A stretch of DNA of 64,000 nucleotides, taken from the NCBI RefSeq assembly GCF_042033325.1, contig NZ_CP160095.1; one strand, 5' to 3'. Shown in pieces: positions 53,324 to 63,123 of this stretch. The notes under the pieces were generated by a model that saw only the letters and a list, made by a program, of their open reading frames with translations, was not told where the DNA came from and made no database searches. Numbering within the stretch: the stretch's first letter is position 1; every line of letters starts with the position of its first letter. The stretch comes from Sneathia sanguinegens. Lineage in GTDB: Bacteria > Fusobacteriota > Fusobacteriia > Fusobacteriales > Leptotrichiaceae. A program made the translations under genes and the position numbers.

Positions 53324-56134
53324 ATGAAAAGAAAAATGTTACTTATGCTTCTTTTGGCAACATTTAATAATTTTGCTAAAGAAGTTGATGTGAAAATAAG
53401 AATAGGGACACAAGCGAGTTTTGGAATAGAAGGTTTAGATATTAATGTAGACAAAGAAAAGACTTTTAAAATGTTTTTACCTAGAGAAAATATATATGGA
53501 GAAGAAAAAAGTGATAATATAAATAAATTTGCAAGAAAGATACAAAATTTGACTGTAGAAGAGCCAAAAGCTCAGGCAACAAGTTTTAGTAATGAAGGTA
53601 AAGCAAAAGATTTAATGAAGGAAATAGTTAAAAGAGGAGCTATTATAGATGTGCCATCTGTAGATATTGAATTTGATATTCATAGGATAAAAACAAAGCT
53701 TGGGGCAAAATTAAGAGCTAATAGTTTAACATTCCGTAATAAAAAATATGAGCCAGGAATTCAAAAGGCTTTTATTTATTCAAATACAGATACAGAACAT
53801 TTTAAAATGTTAAATAAGCTATATATTAAAGGTTATGATAAGAAAAGTATAGGTTTTGATAAATATAGAGAACTTGAAGATATAAGTGGCAAAGATGTTA
53901 TGGAATTTGAAAGTGCTGGTAAAGTAAGAGCAACAAAAGGCTATATAAGACCAGAATTAGCATATGTTACGAGTTTATCAAATAAAAAAAGAGAAATCTT
54001 TATAGCGCCTAGCTTGGAAGTGGATGTTATAAATAATAAAGATAGACAATTAACTGTAAGTGCTAATTATCATTTTTCTAATCAAGCAAAAGATAAATTT
54101 AATATGGAAGAAATAAGAAAAGATGTTGAAGATTTTGCACCAGGAAATACGGAAGTTGACTATTTTAAAAAATGGGAGCTTGGAAAAATAAGAGATATAG
54201 AAAAAGGAGAGTTAAATGGTAAAAAAGGTTCTATTAGATCAATTAATTTACCAACTGGAACTCTTTATGGAAAAAATTTGATGGAATATTCAATTAATTT
54301 AGCCTATAAATCACTTATTCAAGAATTAGGTGAAGCTGGAACTAAAATGGAGAAGTTACTTAATAAAATACAGGATAATAAACAAAATGGCAAATTAACT
54401 TTAGATGATATTAAAGAACTGTCAGTATATAAGGATCAATATAGTATGTTAAGTTCTAAGTTTAAAGATAATGAAAGCGTCATTAAATTTATATCTCCTT
54501 TTGTTGAAAAAGCTCTATATGAATTTGGTATGAAAAAGGAAGAAGAAGTTTCTAATTTCCATATTTCAAACTATATCCCAGATAATTATATGGAATATTT
54601 AAAATTTCTAAAAAAAGAAGTTAAAAATCAAGTTGCTAAACCACAAAATGTAACTATGGAACAATTAACTATAAAGAAAAAAATGACAATAGCAGATGAT
54701 ATAGATTTCATTTTCCCAGAAAAAGAATTAGAAGATGTAGGGAAGATAATAGGGTCAACAAAAATTCTAAAAAGTGTAGATAAAATAGGTGGACTTATAG
54801 AAAAATTTAAAACTCCTTTAGAAAAATTATCAGAAGCAAAAAATAATTATGATAAAGTTAAGGCTGAATATGATAGTAAAAAATGTAGCAGTTTTTGGGA
54901 TTGGGGTTGTAAAATTGATAAGGGTTTTCTTTTCGCAAAATTAGGTATAGAAGCTTTAGAAGTTGGAAATAAATTACTTGATGTTAGAAAAATTGTAGAT
55001 GATAATAAGAAAGAAATACTTGAAGTATTAGATGATGGTATAGCTACTTTAAAAAAATTCGATGATAATAGTGAAAAAGTAAAAAAATCTATAAAAAATC
55101 TAGAAGATAGAAAAAAAGATATAGAAAATCTTGTGCATCTTGCTGCTCTAGAATGGTCTAAAATAAGATTTACAGAATTATATTCAAATTTTAATAATTT
55201 AAAAAATATGGATGAAACATATATTAAGCCAATAAATGAAATAGTTCAAGAAAGAGGAACAAATATAGTTAAAAAAGCCTCTAATATAGTTATTCATCCA
55301 GAAAAAGTAGAAAATTTTGATATGTTTTCTGGTATTCAAATTTTAAAAACAGAGCATGATGTTAAGAAAAAAGAATATTATGAAAAAATGAATAAAGAGG
55401 TTTTATCTAAAATTGATAAGGACTTCAGCGGTATAGTTCATGGTATGAATTTAAATTTTTTCTATAATGACAACATAGCTGAATTTTATACAAATTTGAA
55501 TATAGATATTAATTCATTTAAGAAAAATATTAATAGTTTGAATAAATATTCAATTGTAGCAGATTTTGCATATGAACCTAGTTCACTTGATTTTAAAGCA
55601 AAAACAGCATTATCATATAAAGATTTTAAACTTGCTGAATTGAAATATGGTAAATTAAATATAGAAACTAATGTGCTAGCAAAATTAAAGTTAATAAGTA
55701 ATAATAAAAAGTGGTTATTTAAACCAGGTATAGAATATATTGGTGAATTTGAGTATTTAAATTTAGAAAATTCACCTGTAGAAGTTGAAATATATAAGAG
55801 AAAAGATAATAAATTAGTAAAAAAAGCTAATTCAGAACTTACAAGCTCTGAAGAATTTAATAAATTGGAAAAAGGAGCAGCTGTAGATATTAATAAATAT
55901 TCAAAATACTTATTTAAAGAAGGTTTTGATAAATACTTTGAAATGGAAAAATCTAAAGGTCAAAGTAGATGGTTGACACCTATACATACTTTTATACCTA
56001 CAGTTGAAATATTATATAGCCCTACAAAAAATGTAGAAATAGACTATAATTTTATCTTACCTATAAGAATAAAAAAAGAAAAGATAGAAGGAGTTATGGT
56101 CAAAAATGGCTTAGGAATAACTTTGAAATTTTAA
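53324..56134 (+). CDS. Unrecognised large secreted protein, likely outer membrane
   Basis: This is a 936-residue protein I do not recognise. It has a signal peptide (KRKMLLMLLLATFNNFAKEV). Residues about 20-330 are mixed, strand-rich and Lys-rich. Residues about 330-700 are mostly helical and charged, with coiled-coil-like stretches such as KKSIKNLEDRKKDIENLVHL. The only two cysteines I see are close together near 521-529 (KCSSFWDWGCK) and could form a disulfide. Residues about 720-936 return to alternating strand patterns and end GLGITLKF with a terminal Phe, typical of outer-membrane barrels. The plan of strands, a long helical region and strands resembles the protein at 25790-28010, though the sequences are not obviously alike. 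Single gene with its own promoter and a GGAGG site. Function unknown. Confidence 0.75.
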   Translation: MKRKMLLMLLLATFNNFAKEVDVKIRIGTQASFGIEGLDINVDKEKTFKMFLPRENIYGEEKSDNINKFARKIQNLTVEEPKAQATSFSNEGKAKDLMKEIVKRGAIIDVPSVDIEFDIHRIKTKLGAKLRANSLTFRNKKYEPGIQKAFIYSNTDTEHFKMLNKLYIKGYDKKSIGFDKYRELEDISGKDVMEFESAGKVRATKGYIRPELAYVTSLSNKKREIFIAPSLEVDVINNKDRQLTVSANYHFSNQAKDKFNMEEIRKDVEDFAPGNTEVDYFKKWELGKIRDIEKGELNGKKGSIRSINLPTGTLYGKNLMEYSINLAYKSLIQELGEAGTKMEKLLNKIQDNKQNGKLTLDDIKELSVYKDQYSMLSSKFKDNESVIKFISPFVEKALYEFGMKKEEEVSNFHISNYIPDNYMEYLKFLKKEVKNQVAKPQNVTMEQLTIKKKMTIADDIDFIFPEKELEDVGKIIGSTKILKSVDKIGGLIEKFKTPLEKLSEAKNNYDKVKAEYDSKKCSSFWDWGCKIDKGFLFAKLGIEALEVGNKLLDVRKIVDDNKKEILEVLDDGIATLKKFDDNSEKVKKSIKNLEDRKKDIENLVHLAALEWSKIRFTELYSNFNNLKNMDETYIKPINEIVQERGTNIVKKASNIVIHPEKVENFDMFSGIQILKTEHDVKKKEYYEKMNKEVLSKIDKDFSGIVHGMNLNFFYNDNIAEFYTNLNIDINSFKKNINSLNKYSIVADFAYEPSSLDFKAKTALSYKDFKLAELKYGKLNIETNVLAKLKLISNNKKWLFKPGIEYIGEFEYLNLENSPVEVEIYKRKDNKLVKKANSELTSSEEFNKLEKGAAVDINKYSKYLFKEGFDKYFEMEKSKGQSRWLTPIHTFIPTVEILYSPTKNVEIDYNFILPIRIKKEKIEGVMVKNGLGITLKF

Positions 56135-56139
56135 AATAA

Positions 56140-56163
56140 AGCCTCTCATTTTCTTGAGAGGCT
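56140..56163. terminator. Terminator between convergent genes
   Basis: A perfect 9-bp stem AGCCTCTCA/TGAGAGGCT with a 6-nt loop. The T-rich tail (TTTATTTT) is on the minus side, so it best serves the minus-strand gene ending at 56199, but it can act both ways. Confidence 0.8.
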
Positions 56164-56198
56164 AAAGACATTATTTTATAAATAGAAAAAATCACTAA

Positions 56199-57695
56199 CT
56201 ACCATTTGTATTCTATATTTAATTTTGCTTTTACTGAAGTTGATTTGTAACCTAATTTTTGTCCATTTTCTTTGATTGTATTATTTTCTTCTACATAATT
56301 ATTAATTTTACCAAGTTCTACTGGAAATTCAACAGAACCTTTAAGAGTTAAATCTGATGTTGCTGCATACTCAGAACTTATTTTTGGTGTTAAAGTTAAT
56401 TGTTCTAAATTAACTACTTCATTTGTTTTAACTATAGCTTTGAATTCAGGAGTTACAGTTAAATTATTTGTTACAAATAATTTTGCTTCAGAACCTAAAG
56501 CATAATATTCTGAATTTGTGTATTTCTTTTTATCATTTTCATTTTCTTTTTCTTCATCTATATCTATTTTTGTTTGTCTTGCAATTTTAGCAGTAGCTGT
56601 TAATTCAAAAATATCACTTACATAACCTACAGCAACTTTAGTACCATAAATGATTGCATCTGAAGATTTTCTAAAGTCTTTCTTTTCTTTAGGGTCATTA
56701 GAATTTCCTAAAATATTCCAAATATTACTAAGTAAATTATTTTGAGCCACTGGAACAGGTAATCCTAAATGTGCAAAGAATGGACTAAATACAAATTTTG
56801 CATTTTTTAAACCTGTATATGTAGCATTAAAGTTGTAATCATGCATGAAATTACCATTGAATTCTTGGAATAATTTTTCATCTTCATGTTTGAATTCTAA
56901 TTTAGTATCAGAAAAATTAAATTTGAAATTAGCATTAGCATTCAAATCAAGACCTTCAACCTTGTTGTATTTTACCTTAGCACTACCTGAAACAAATTTG
57001 ATTCCTTTTTTTAAGACTTCTTTAACATCTACTGTTCCATCTTGAGCAACATTAATTTTATTGTAAGTATTAGCTATCTTTACTTCTGCATTAACATCAT
57101 TTAGTACTGATATTTCATTTGAAGTTACATATACCTTATGTTCAGATTCTATAGTTGAACCAAAATCATTAGTTTCTGTATAAACTACAGGTAAAGTAGT
57201 GTTAGAAGTTAAACCTATTTTAACACCATTAACATTATAATTTATATCTCCTTCAAAATTAACTTTATTTAAATTTTTATAAGTAAGTTTAAGGTAAGAA
57301 TTTACATCATTCATTTGTGGTAATTCATATTTAGCCCAAGCATTTACATCGTTTAATATTTCAGTTAATTTCTTATTTTCAGGTTCTAGTTGACCATTAC
57401 TATTTTTCTTATCAGTGAATATAACTAAATCTTTAGCCTTAAAAGTTCCACCAAAACTAAGACCAGTATCCTTAAGAGTTATTTCAGTTGAAACTGAAAC
57501 ATTTTCTATTGTTGCAGTATGAGTGTTTGTAGTTTTTAAAGTGCCATTACTAAATAATGAAATAGTAGGCTTATTTAATTCAGTTTTTGTTGAAAAGTCT
57601 GCCTTAGCATTAGATTCAAATGTAAGCTTTCCTGTAGTACCAGCTGCAATTGCTGTAGCTGTTATTAAGCTAGCTAATAAAAATGATTTTTTCAT
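56199..57695 (-). CDS. Unrecognised secreted beta-rich protein, likely outer membrane
   Basis: This is a 498-residue protein I do not recognise. It starts with a clear signal peptide (MKKSFLLASLITATAIAAG). The rest is built of alternating hydrophobic/polar strands with turns rich in Asn, Asp and Lys (for example TLTPKISSEYAATSDLTLKG). It ends LNIEYKW with a terminal Trp. The frameshifted outer-membrane protein upstream ends similarly (NIKYVW). No cysteine is apparent. A large outer-membrane barrel or porin-like role is inferred from this pattern only. The gene stands alone, with AAAGGAG before the ATG, a TATAAT upstream and a terminator behind. Confidence 0.75.
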   Translation of the reverse strand: MKKSFLLASLITATAIAAGTTGKLTFESNAKADFSTKTELNKPTISLFSNGTLKTTNTHTATIENVSVSTEITLKDTGLSFGGTFKAKDLVIFTDKKNSNGQLEPENKKLTEILNDVNAWAKYELPQMNDVNSYLKLTYKNLNKVNFEGDINYNVNGVKIGLTSNTTLPVVYTETNDFGSTIESEHKVYVTSNEISVLNDVNAEVKIANTYNKINVAQDGTVDVKEVLKKGIKFVSGSAKVKYNKVEGLDLNANANFKFNFSDTKLEFKHEDEKLFQEFNGNFMHDYNFNATYTGLKNAKFVFSPFFAHLGLPVPVAQNNLLSNIWNILGNSNDPKEKKDFRKSSDAIIYGTKVAVGYVSDIFELTATAKIARQTKIDIDEEKENENDKKKYTNSEYYALGSEAKLFVTNNLTVTPEFKAIVKTNEVVNLEQLTLTPKISSEYAATSDLTLKGSVEFPVELGKINNYVEENNTIKENGQKLGYKSTSVKAKLNIEYKW

Positions 57696-57716
57696 AAATT
57701 TCTCCTTTTTTTCTTA

Positions 57717-58015
57717 AAATTACTATTTTTGTCAATATTATTATACGATAGTATAAAAATAAATAAAAGCTATAATCTTGTTTGTTTTTTAACTTTGAAA
57801 TATTAAGTATTTAAAAATAACAATTATTATTTTTTTATTTTATTTTGAACTTTTTTAACTTAAAAATTGAAGTATTAAAAAATAATTAACTTTTATATTT
57901 CAATTTTTCTTAAAATTAATGAAATTTAAAAAAATCGTTGGTTGATAGCTATTTTTTATTTTTTTTGGTATAATAAGTAGGATTGATTAAAATAATGAAA
58001 AAAGAGAAATCTTTT
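57717..58015. other. AT-rich intergenic region before glmS
   Basis: No ORF or RNA gene is seen in the first 250 bases. The sequence holds a 10-bp inverted repeat AAAAATTGAA (57862-57871)/TTCAATTTTT (57899-57908). Near the end an extended -10 promoter TGGTATAAT (TATAAT 57969-57974) without a good -35 box should drive the glmS leader. Confidence 0.5.
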
Positions 58016-58110
58016 AGCGCCAGGGCTTTTTTAAGTCGACGAGGACAAAAGTTATCGAATTTTCGGCGGATGCTTTTGCGGAAGGTCTATTTCGAGAGAG
58101 AGTATAAAAT
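58016..58110 (+). ncRNA. glmS ribozyme in the glmS leader
   Basis: Core elements of the GlcN-6-P-dependent self-cleaving ribozyme are present in order: AGCGCCAGGGC (58016-58026), GACGAGG (58038-58044), and GTTATCGAATTTTCGGCGGA with TGC (58051-58073). A 3' domain follows whose exact end is uncertain. Cleavage is expected between A58016 and G58017. It lies 66 nt before glmS, so high GlcN-6-P would trigger cleavage and decay of the mRNA. Confidence 0.93.
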
Positions 58111-58175
58111 TTAAAAGTAATTTTAAATACAAAATACAATCATAGATATCAATCCTAAAAAAAGGAGGAATATAT

Positions 58176-59936
58176 ATGTGCGGAATAGTAGGTTATTTCG
58201 GAGAAAAAAAAGCAAGTTCAGTTATACTGGATGGATTAGCAAAGTTAGAATATAGAGGTTATGATTCTGCTGGTTTAGCAATTTCTAATTCTCATGGAAT
58301 AGAAATAAGAAAGCATAAAGGAAAATTAGAAATTTTAAGAAAAAGTTTAGAAGAAAAAGACATAGAAGGAAATTTAGGAATAGGGCATACTCGTTGGGCA
58401 ACACATGGAGAACCTTCAGATATTAATTCGCATCCACATTGTGATAATAATATGAACATTGCTGTGGTGCATAATGGAATTATAGAAAATTATCAAGAAT
58501 TAAAAAAAGAATTGGAAGAAAAAGGAAGTCATTTTGTATCTAGTACAGATACAGAAGTAATAGCTCATTTAATTTCATATTACTATAAAGGCTCATTAAA
58601 AGATGCTGTTTTTAAAGCAATTCAAAGATTAGAAGGAAGCTTTGCACTAGGTGTAATAGCAAAAGATAGTCCAAATGAACTAGTAGCAGTTAGAAAATCA
58701 TCACCATTAATAGTAGGTGTAGGTAATAATGAGTACTTTATAGCTTCAGATATACCTGCAATTTTAAAATATACAAGAGAAGTTTACTATTTAGATGATT
58801 ATGATATGGTAGATATAAAGAATAATGAATTAAAAATATATGATAAAAGTGGAAAAGAAATACATAAAAAATTAAATCATGTTGAATGGGATATGGCTGC
58901 TGCAACAAAAGGTGGTTATGACTTTTTCATGAATAAAGAAATACATGAACAAAGAGAAGCAATAGAAAAAACAGTTGAAAGTAGTTTGTTAAATTTGAAA
59001 AATATAGATTTAGATTTTTCAAAAATAGATAAAATATATATAGTGGCTTGTGGAACTGCATATAATGCAGGAACTATAGGTAAATATTATTTCCAAGAAT
59101 ATTTAGATATACCAGTATATACAGATATTGCTTCAGAATTTAGATATAATAAGCAATATATAGATGAAAAAACACTTGTAATTTTTGTCAGTCAATCAGG
59201 AGAAACAGCAGATACATTAGCAGCATTAAAATTAGCAAAAGAACATAATTGTATGATACTTGCAATAACTAATGTAGTTGGTTCTACTTTGGCAAGAGAA
59301 GCAAAAAATGTATTCTATACTTTTGCAGGACCAGAAATTGCAGTTGCTTCAACAAAGGCTTATACAACACAAATTATTTCTTTATACATAATAGCTACAT
59401 ACTTTGCTAATATTAAAACAGATTATACTGAACTATATGATGCAATATCTAAGGTTTTAGAAAAAGAAGAAGAAATAAAAGAAATCGCTAAAACTTTAAT
59501 TAATACAAAAAGTATATTTTATTTAGGTCGTGCAATGGATTATACTTTGGCAAAAGAAGGAGCTTTAAAATTAAAGGAAATTTCATACATACATGCTGAA
59601 GCTTTTGCAGCTGGAGAATTAAAGCATGGAACTATAGCTTTGATAGAAAAAGATACTCCAGTAATATCAATAATGACTCAAAGTTATCTATATGATAAAA
59701 TGTTATCTAATATACAAGAAGTTAAGGCAAGGGGAGCAAAGGTTATTACAATAAGCAATAAAGAAGGTGTAGAACAATATTCAGATTATGTAATAAATAT
59801 ACCTAAAATTAATGAAATGTTGACTCCAATAATAGCTGTTATACCTTTACAAATACTTGCATATTACACTTCATATTTAAAAGGTTATGATGTAGATAAA
59901 CCTAGAAATTTAGCAAAATCAGTTACGGTAGAATAA
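58176..59936 (+). CDS. glmS: Glutamine-fructose-6-phosphate aminotransferase
   Basis: This 586-residue enzyme makes glucosamine-6-P from fructose-6-P and glutamine, the entry to cell-wall amino sugars. The mature N-terminus is the nucleophile Cys2 (MCGIVGYFG), with GHTRWATHGEP and HNGIIEN in the glutaminase domain. Two SIS domains follow (VACGTAYNAG, SQSGETADTLAAL, and YLGRAMDYTLAKEGALKLKE), ending DKPRNLAKSVTVE. An AAAGGAGG site precedes the ATG. Expression is controlled by the ribozyme in its leader. ung follows after 1 nt. Confidence 0.98.
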   Translation: MCGIVGYFGEKKASSVILDGLAKLEYRGYDSAGLAISNSHGIEIRKHKGKLEILRKSLEEKDIEGNLGIGHTRWATHGEPSDINSHPHCDNNMNIAVVHNGIIENYQELKKELEEKGSHFVSSTDTEVIAHLISYYYKGSLKDAVFKAIQRLEGSFALGVIAKDSPNELVAVRKSSPLIVGVGNNEYFIASDIPAILKYTREVYYLDDYDMVDIKNNELKIYDKSGKEIHKKLNHVEWDMAAATKGGYDFFMNKEIHEQREAIEKTVESSLLNLKNIDLDFSKIDKIYIVACGTAYNAGTIGKYYFQEYLDIPVYTDIASEFRYNKQYIDEKTLVIFVSQSGETADTLAALKLAKEHNCMILAITNVVGSTLAREAKNVFYTFAGPEIAVASTKAYTTQIISLYIIATYFANIKTDYTELYDAISKVLEKEEEIKEIAKTLINTKSIFYLGRAMDYTLAKEGALKLKEISYIHAEAFAAGELKHGTIALIEKDTPVISIMTQSYLYDKMLSNIQEVKARGAKVITISNKEGVEQYSDYVINIPKINEMLTPIIAVIPLQILAYYTSYLKGYDVDKPRNLAKSVTVE

Positions 59937-59937
59937 A

Positions 59938-60582
59938 ATGACTTGGAAAGATATTTTAATTAATGAAGAAAAAAAAGAATATTTTAAAAATTTAGAAAAA
60001 TTTTTAAAGGAAGAATATACAAATAAGGTTATATATCCAAAAAAAGAAGAGATATATAGAGCATTTGACTTGGTTTCCTATGAAAATGTTAAGGTTGTTA
60101 TTCTTGGACAAGATCCTTATCATAATGTAGGACAAGCAAATGGCTTAGCATTTTCAGTTAATGAAAATATAGAATTGCCAGCTTCTTTGAAGAATATATA
60201 TAAAGAAATTGAAAATGAATATGGTTATAGGATGCAAAAAAATGGAGATTTAACTAATTGGGCAAAGCAGGGGGTTCTTTTACTTAATACAGTTTTAACA
60301 GTTGAAGAACATAAACCAAACTCTCATAAAAACAAAGGTTGGGAACAATTTACAGATGCAATTATTAAATATTTAAGTTCAAGAGAAAAACCTTTAATTT
60401 TTGTTTTATGGGGTTCGAATGCAAGGTCTAAGAAAAAATATATAGCGACTAGACACTATGTATTAGAAGCTCCACATCCAAGTCCTTTATCATGCTATAG
60501 AGGTTTTTTTGGCTGTAACCATTTTAAAAAAATAAATGAAATATTACAATATTTACACGAAAAAGAAATTAATTGGTATTAG
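59938..60582 (+). CDS. ung: Uracil-DNA glycosylase
   Basis: This 214-residue family 1 UDG removes uracil from DNA. It has the water-activating motif GQDPYHNVGQANGLAFSV, LLLNTVLTVEE, WGSNAR and the HPSPLSCYRGFFG motif. Length is normal. The ATG is 1 nt after the glmS stop, so it is probably translated from the same mRNA and subject to the ribozyme. With exonuclease III at the left end of the window it covers two steps of base excision repair. Confidence 0.97.
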   Translation: MTWKDILINEEKKEYFKNLEKFLKEEYTNKVIYPKKEEIYRAFDLVSYENVKVVILGQDPYHNVGQANGLAFSVNENIELPASLKNIYKEIENEYGYRMQKNGDLTNWAKQGVLLLNTVLTVEEHKPNSHKNKGWEQFTDAIIKYLSSREKPLIFVLWGSNARSKKKYIATRHYVLEAPHPSPLSCYRGFFGCNHFKKINEILQYLHEKEINWY

Positions 60583-60594
60583 AAAGGTGTTTTT

Positions 60595-62022
60595 ATGTTT
60601 GAAAATGTTGAATATGAAATATTACAAAAAGGTAAAGACTTTGTATTTAATTCTATAGAATATGATTCAAGAAAAATACAAAAGGGAGATATTTTCGTTG
60701 CAATGAAAGGCTTTAGTACAGATGGCAATAACTATATAGATAAAGCAATAAAAAATGGAGCTGTTTGTATTTTGACCGATGAAAAAGAACATAATTTTTC
60801 TGCGTATAAGGATATAAGTTTTTACTATATTAAAGATTTAAGAAAACATCTTGGTGTAATTTGTGCTAATCTATATGGACATCCTGAAAAAAAATTAAAG
60901 ATAATAGGTGTTACTGGAACTAATGGTAAGACTACAAGTACATATATTTTAGAAAATATTTTGGAAAATAGTTCAAGAGTGGGAACAACTAATTATAGGG
61001 TTAAAGATAAGTTTTATGAAGCACATAATACTACACCAGAATCTATGGATATAATAAAATTAATGGCTGAAAGTGTAGAAAAAGGTGTTGAATATTTCAT
61101 AATGGAAGTTAGCTCACATGCACTAGCTTTGGGAAGAGTTGACATGCTTGAATTTGATGGGGCTATATTCACAAATTTAACACAAGATCACTTAGATTAC
61201 CATAAAACTTTTGAGGCATATTTTAAGGCTAAATGTCATTTAATGGATTTGCTTAAAAAGGATGCTAAAATTAGTTTGAATGTAGATGACAAATACATAA
61301 AGACTATTCACTCTAAAAAAGCTGTTAGCTTTGGAATAAAAAATGGAGAAATAAGAGGAGAAGTCCTAGAATATACAAATAAGGGTATGAATATTCTAAT
61401 TAAGGTGAAAGATGAAATAAAAAAATTCCATACAAGTCTTATTGGAGAATATAATCTATATAATATTTTAGGTGTTGTATCAGTCCTTATTAATCTTGGA
61501 ATAGATCTTAATGAAATAGTTGATAAAATATCAAAAATGAAACCTGTTGTTGGAAGATTTGAACTAATAGAAAATAATCTAAATGCAAGAATAGTTGTTG
61601 ATTATGCACATACACCAGATGGTCTTGAAAATGTACTTAATACTTTGAAAAATATAACAAAGGGAAAAGTATATTGTGTATTTGGTGCAGGTGGAGATAG
61701 AGATAAAACAAAAAGACCAATTATGGGAAAAATAGCTACAAAATATTGTGATTATTTAATATTAACATCTGATAATCCTAGAACAGAAGATCCCTTAGCA
61801 ATATTAAGTGATATAGAAGAAGGAATAAAGGAACAAAATTATACTAAATATATAAAAATAGAAAAAAGAGAAGAAGCAATTAAATATGCAATTTCTTTGT
61901 TGAAAGAAAATGATGGTTTAATGATAGCAGGAAAAGGTCATGAAACTTATCAAATAATAGGAACAAAGACTAGGTATTTTTCAGATCAAGAAGAAGTAAA
62001 AAAATGCTTACAAAATTTTTAA
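60595..62022 (+). CDS. murE: UDP-MurNAc-tripeptide ligase MurE
   Basis: This 475-residue Mur ligase adds the third amino acid to the peptidoglycan stem. It has the ATP loop GVTGTNGKTT, VMEVSSHALALGRV-like sequence (MEVSSHALALGRV), TNLTQDHLDYH and the C-terminal VDYAHTPDGLENVL block. The specificity motif DNPR (TSDNPRTED) is that of enzymes adding meso-diaminopimelate, or the related lanthionine used by some fusobacteria. It is not the lysine type. It starts 12 nt after ung with AGAAAGGTG upstream, in the glmS operon. Confidence 0.96.
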   Translation: MFENVEYEILQKGKDFVFNSIEYDSRKIQKGDIFVAMKGFSTDGNNYIDKAIKNGAVCILTDEKEHNFSAYKDISFYYIKDLRKHLGVICANLYGHPEKKLKIIGVTGTNGKTTSTYILENILENSSRVGTTNYRVKDKFYEAHNTTPESMDIIKLMAESVEKGVEYFIMEVSSHALALGRVDMLEFDGAIFTNLTQDHLDYHKTFEAYFKAKCHLMDLLKKDAKISLNVDDKYIKTIHSKKAVSFGIKNGEIRGEVLEYTNKGMNILIKVKDEIKKFHTSLIGEYNLYNILGVVSVLINLGIDLNEIVDKISKMKPVVGRFELIENNLNARIVVDYAHTPDGLENVLNTLKNITKGKVYCVFGAGGDRDKTKRPIMGKIATKYCDYLILTSDNPRTEDPLAILSDIEEGIKEQNYTKYIKIEKREEAIKYAISLLKENDGLMIAGKGHETYQIIGTKTRYFSDQEEVKKCLQNF

Positions 62023-62069
62023 AAATATGTTAATATAATTCGTAAATAAATAAAGGGGGAATCTGAAAA

Positions 62070-63116
62070 TTGAAAAAAATCTTTAAAATTTTATTGGGAG
62101 TCTTAACTATTTTCACACTATTCGCTTGTGGAAAACAAAATTCTAATGTTGTAAACATTTATACATGGACATATTTTATTCCAGAAGAAATTATAGAAAA
62201 TTTCGAAAAAGAAACAGGAATAAAAGTTAATATTAGTTATTATGATAATAATGACACTTTACTTACTAAACTATTTACAGGAAGTACACAATATGATATT
62301 ATTTCACCCTCAACAGATTATGTAGATATTTTAGTGAAAAAAGGACTTTTAGAAAAGCTTGATAAAAATAAATTGGGAAAAACTTTTGAGAATTTAGATA
62401 CAGATAGATTAAAATTATATGAATTTGCAAAAGGTTATGATGAAGGTTTAAATTATTCAATACCATATGGATATTTTGCAACAGGAATTAATGTAAATAC
62501 TAAGGTATTAGGTAAAGATTTTCCACATGATTTAAGCATATTTTTAAATGAAAAATATAAGGGTTCAATGACTATGTTAGACGATGGTCGTGAAGTTATA
62601 GGAATGGTATTACAAAATTTAGGCTATCCATCAAATTCTAAAGATGATAAACAATTAAATGAAGTAAAAGATTTATTGATTAAATATAAGAAAAATTTAG
62701 CAAAATTTGATAGTACAACCTTTGGAAAGGGTCTAGCATCAGGCGAATTTGTTGTTTGTCATGGTTATCCAGATGTGTTTTATGAAACAAGTGAAGAAGA
62801 ACAAAAAAACTTTGTCTATTTCTTACCTAAGGGTGCAATGATGTACATAGATAGTATGTCAATATTAAAGAAGGCACCTAATAAGGATAATGCATATAAG
62901 TTCTTGGAATATTTATATAGACCAGAAAATTATGTTAAGGTAGCAGAAAGATTTAGACAAATACCTGTTATTAAAGGAGTTGAGCAAAAAGCTAAAATTA
63001 AGCCAATAATAACAGCAGAAGAAGTTGTAAAGAATGCTAAATTACCAATGAGTTTGGATGAAGAAGCTAAGGAAAAACAAGATAGAATATGGAATGAAGT
63101 TAAATTAGCAAAATAG
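62070..63116 (+). CDS. Spermidine/putrescine-type ABC binding lipoprotein
   Basis: This is a 348-residue PotD-like binding protein with lipobox LFAC (Cys20). It has the family opening NIYTWTYFIPEEIIENFEKE, SPSTDYVDILVKKGLL, IPYGYFATGI and a C-terminal NAYKFLEYLYRPE block. It would bind polyamines or a similar cation. No potABC genes are adjacent within the window. Start is TTG at 62070, with AAAGGGGG about 10 nt upstream. The TTG is followed by AAAAAAATC, giving the usual lipoprotein start MKKIFKILLG. A TATAAT at 62034-62039 may be its promoter. A strong terminator follows. Confidence 0.9.
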   Translation: MKKIFKILLGVLTIFTLFACGKQNSNVVNIYTWTYFIPEEIIENFEKETGIKVNISYYDNNDTLLTKLFTGSTQYDIISPSTDYVDILVKKGLLEKLDKNKLGKTFENLDTDRLKLYEFAKGYDEGLNYSIPYGYFATGINVNTKVLGKDFPHDLSIFLNEKYKGSMTMLDDGREVIGMVLQNLGYPSNSKDDKQLNEVKDLLIKYKKNLAKFDSTTFGKGLASGEFVVCHGYPDVFYETSEEEQKNFVYFLPKGAMMYIDSMSILKKAPNKDNAYKFLEYLYRPENYVKVAERFRQIPVIKGVEQKAKIKPIITAEEVVKNAKLPMSLDEEAKEKQDRIWNEVKLAK

Positions 63117-63123
63117 AAAAAGA

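Noticed and set aside
57862..57908. AAAAATTGAA/TTCAATTTTT inverted repeat as an operator for glmS or the barrel gene
   Set aside because: Low complexity and not positioned at either promoter. No further copy was noticed.
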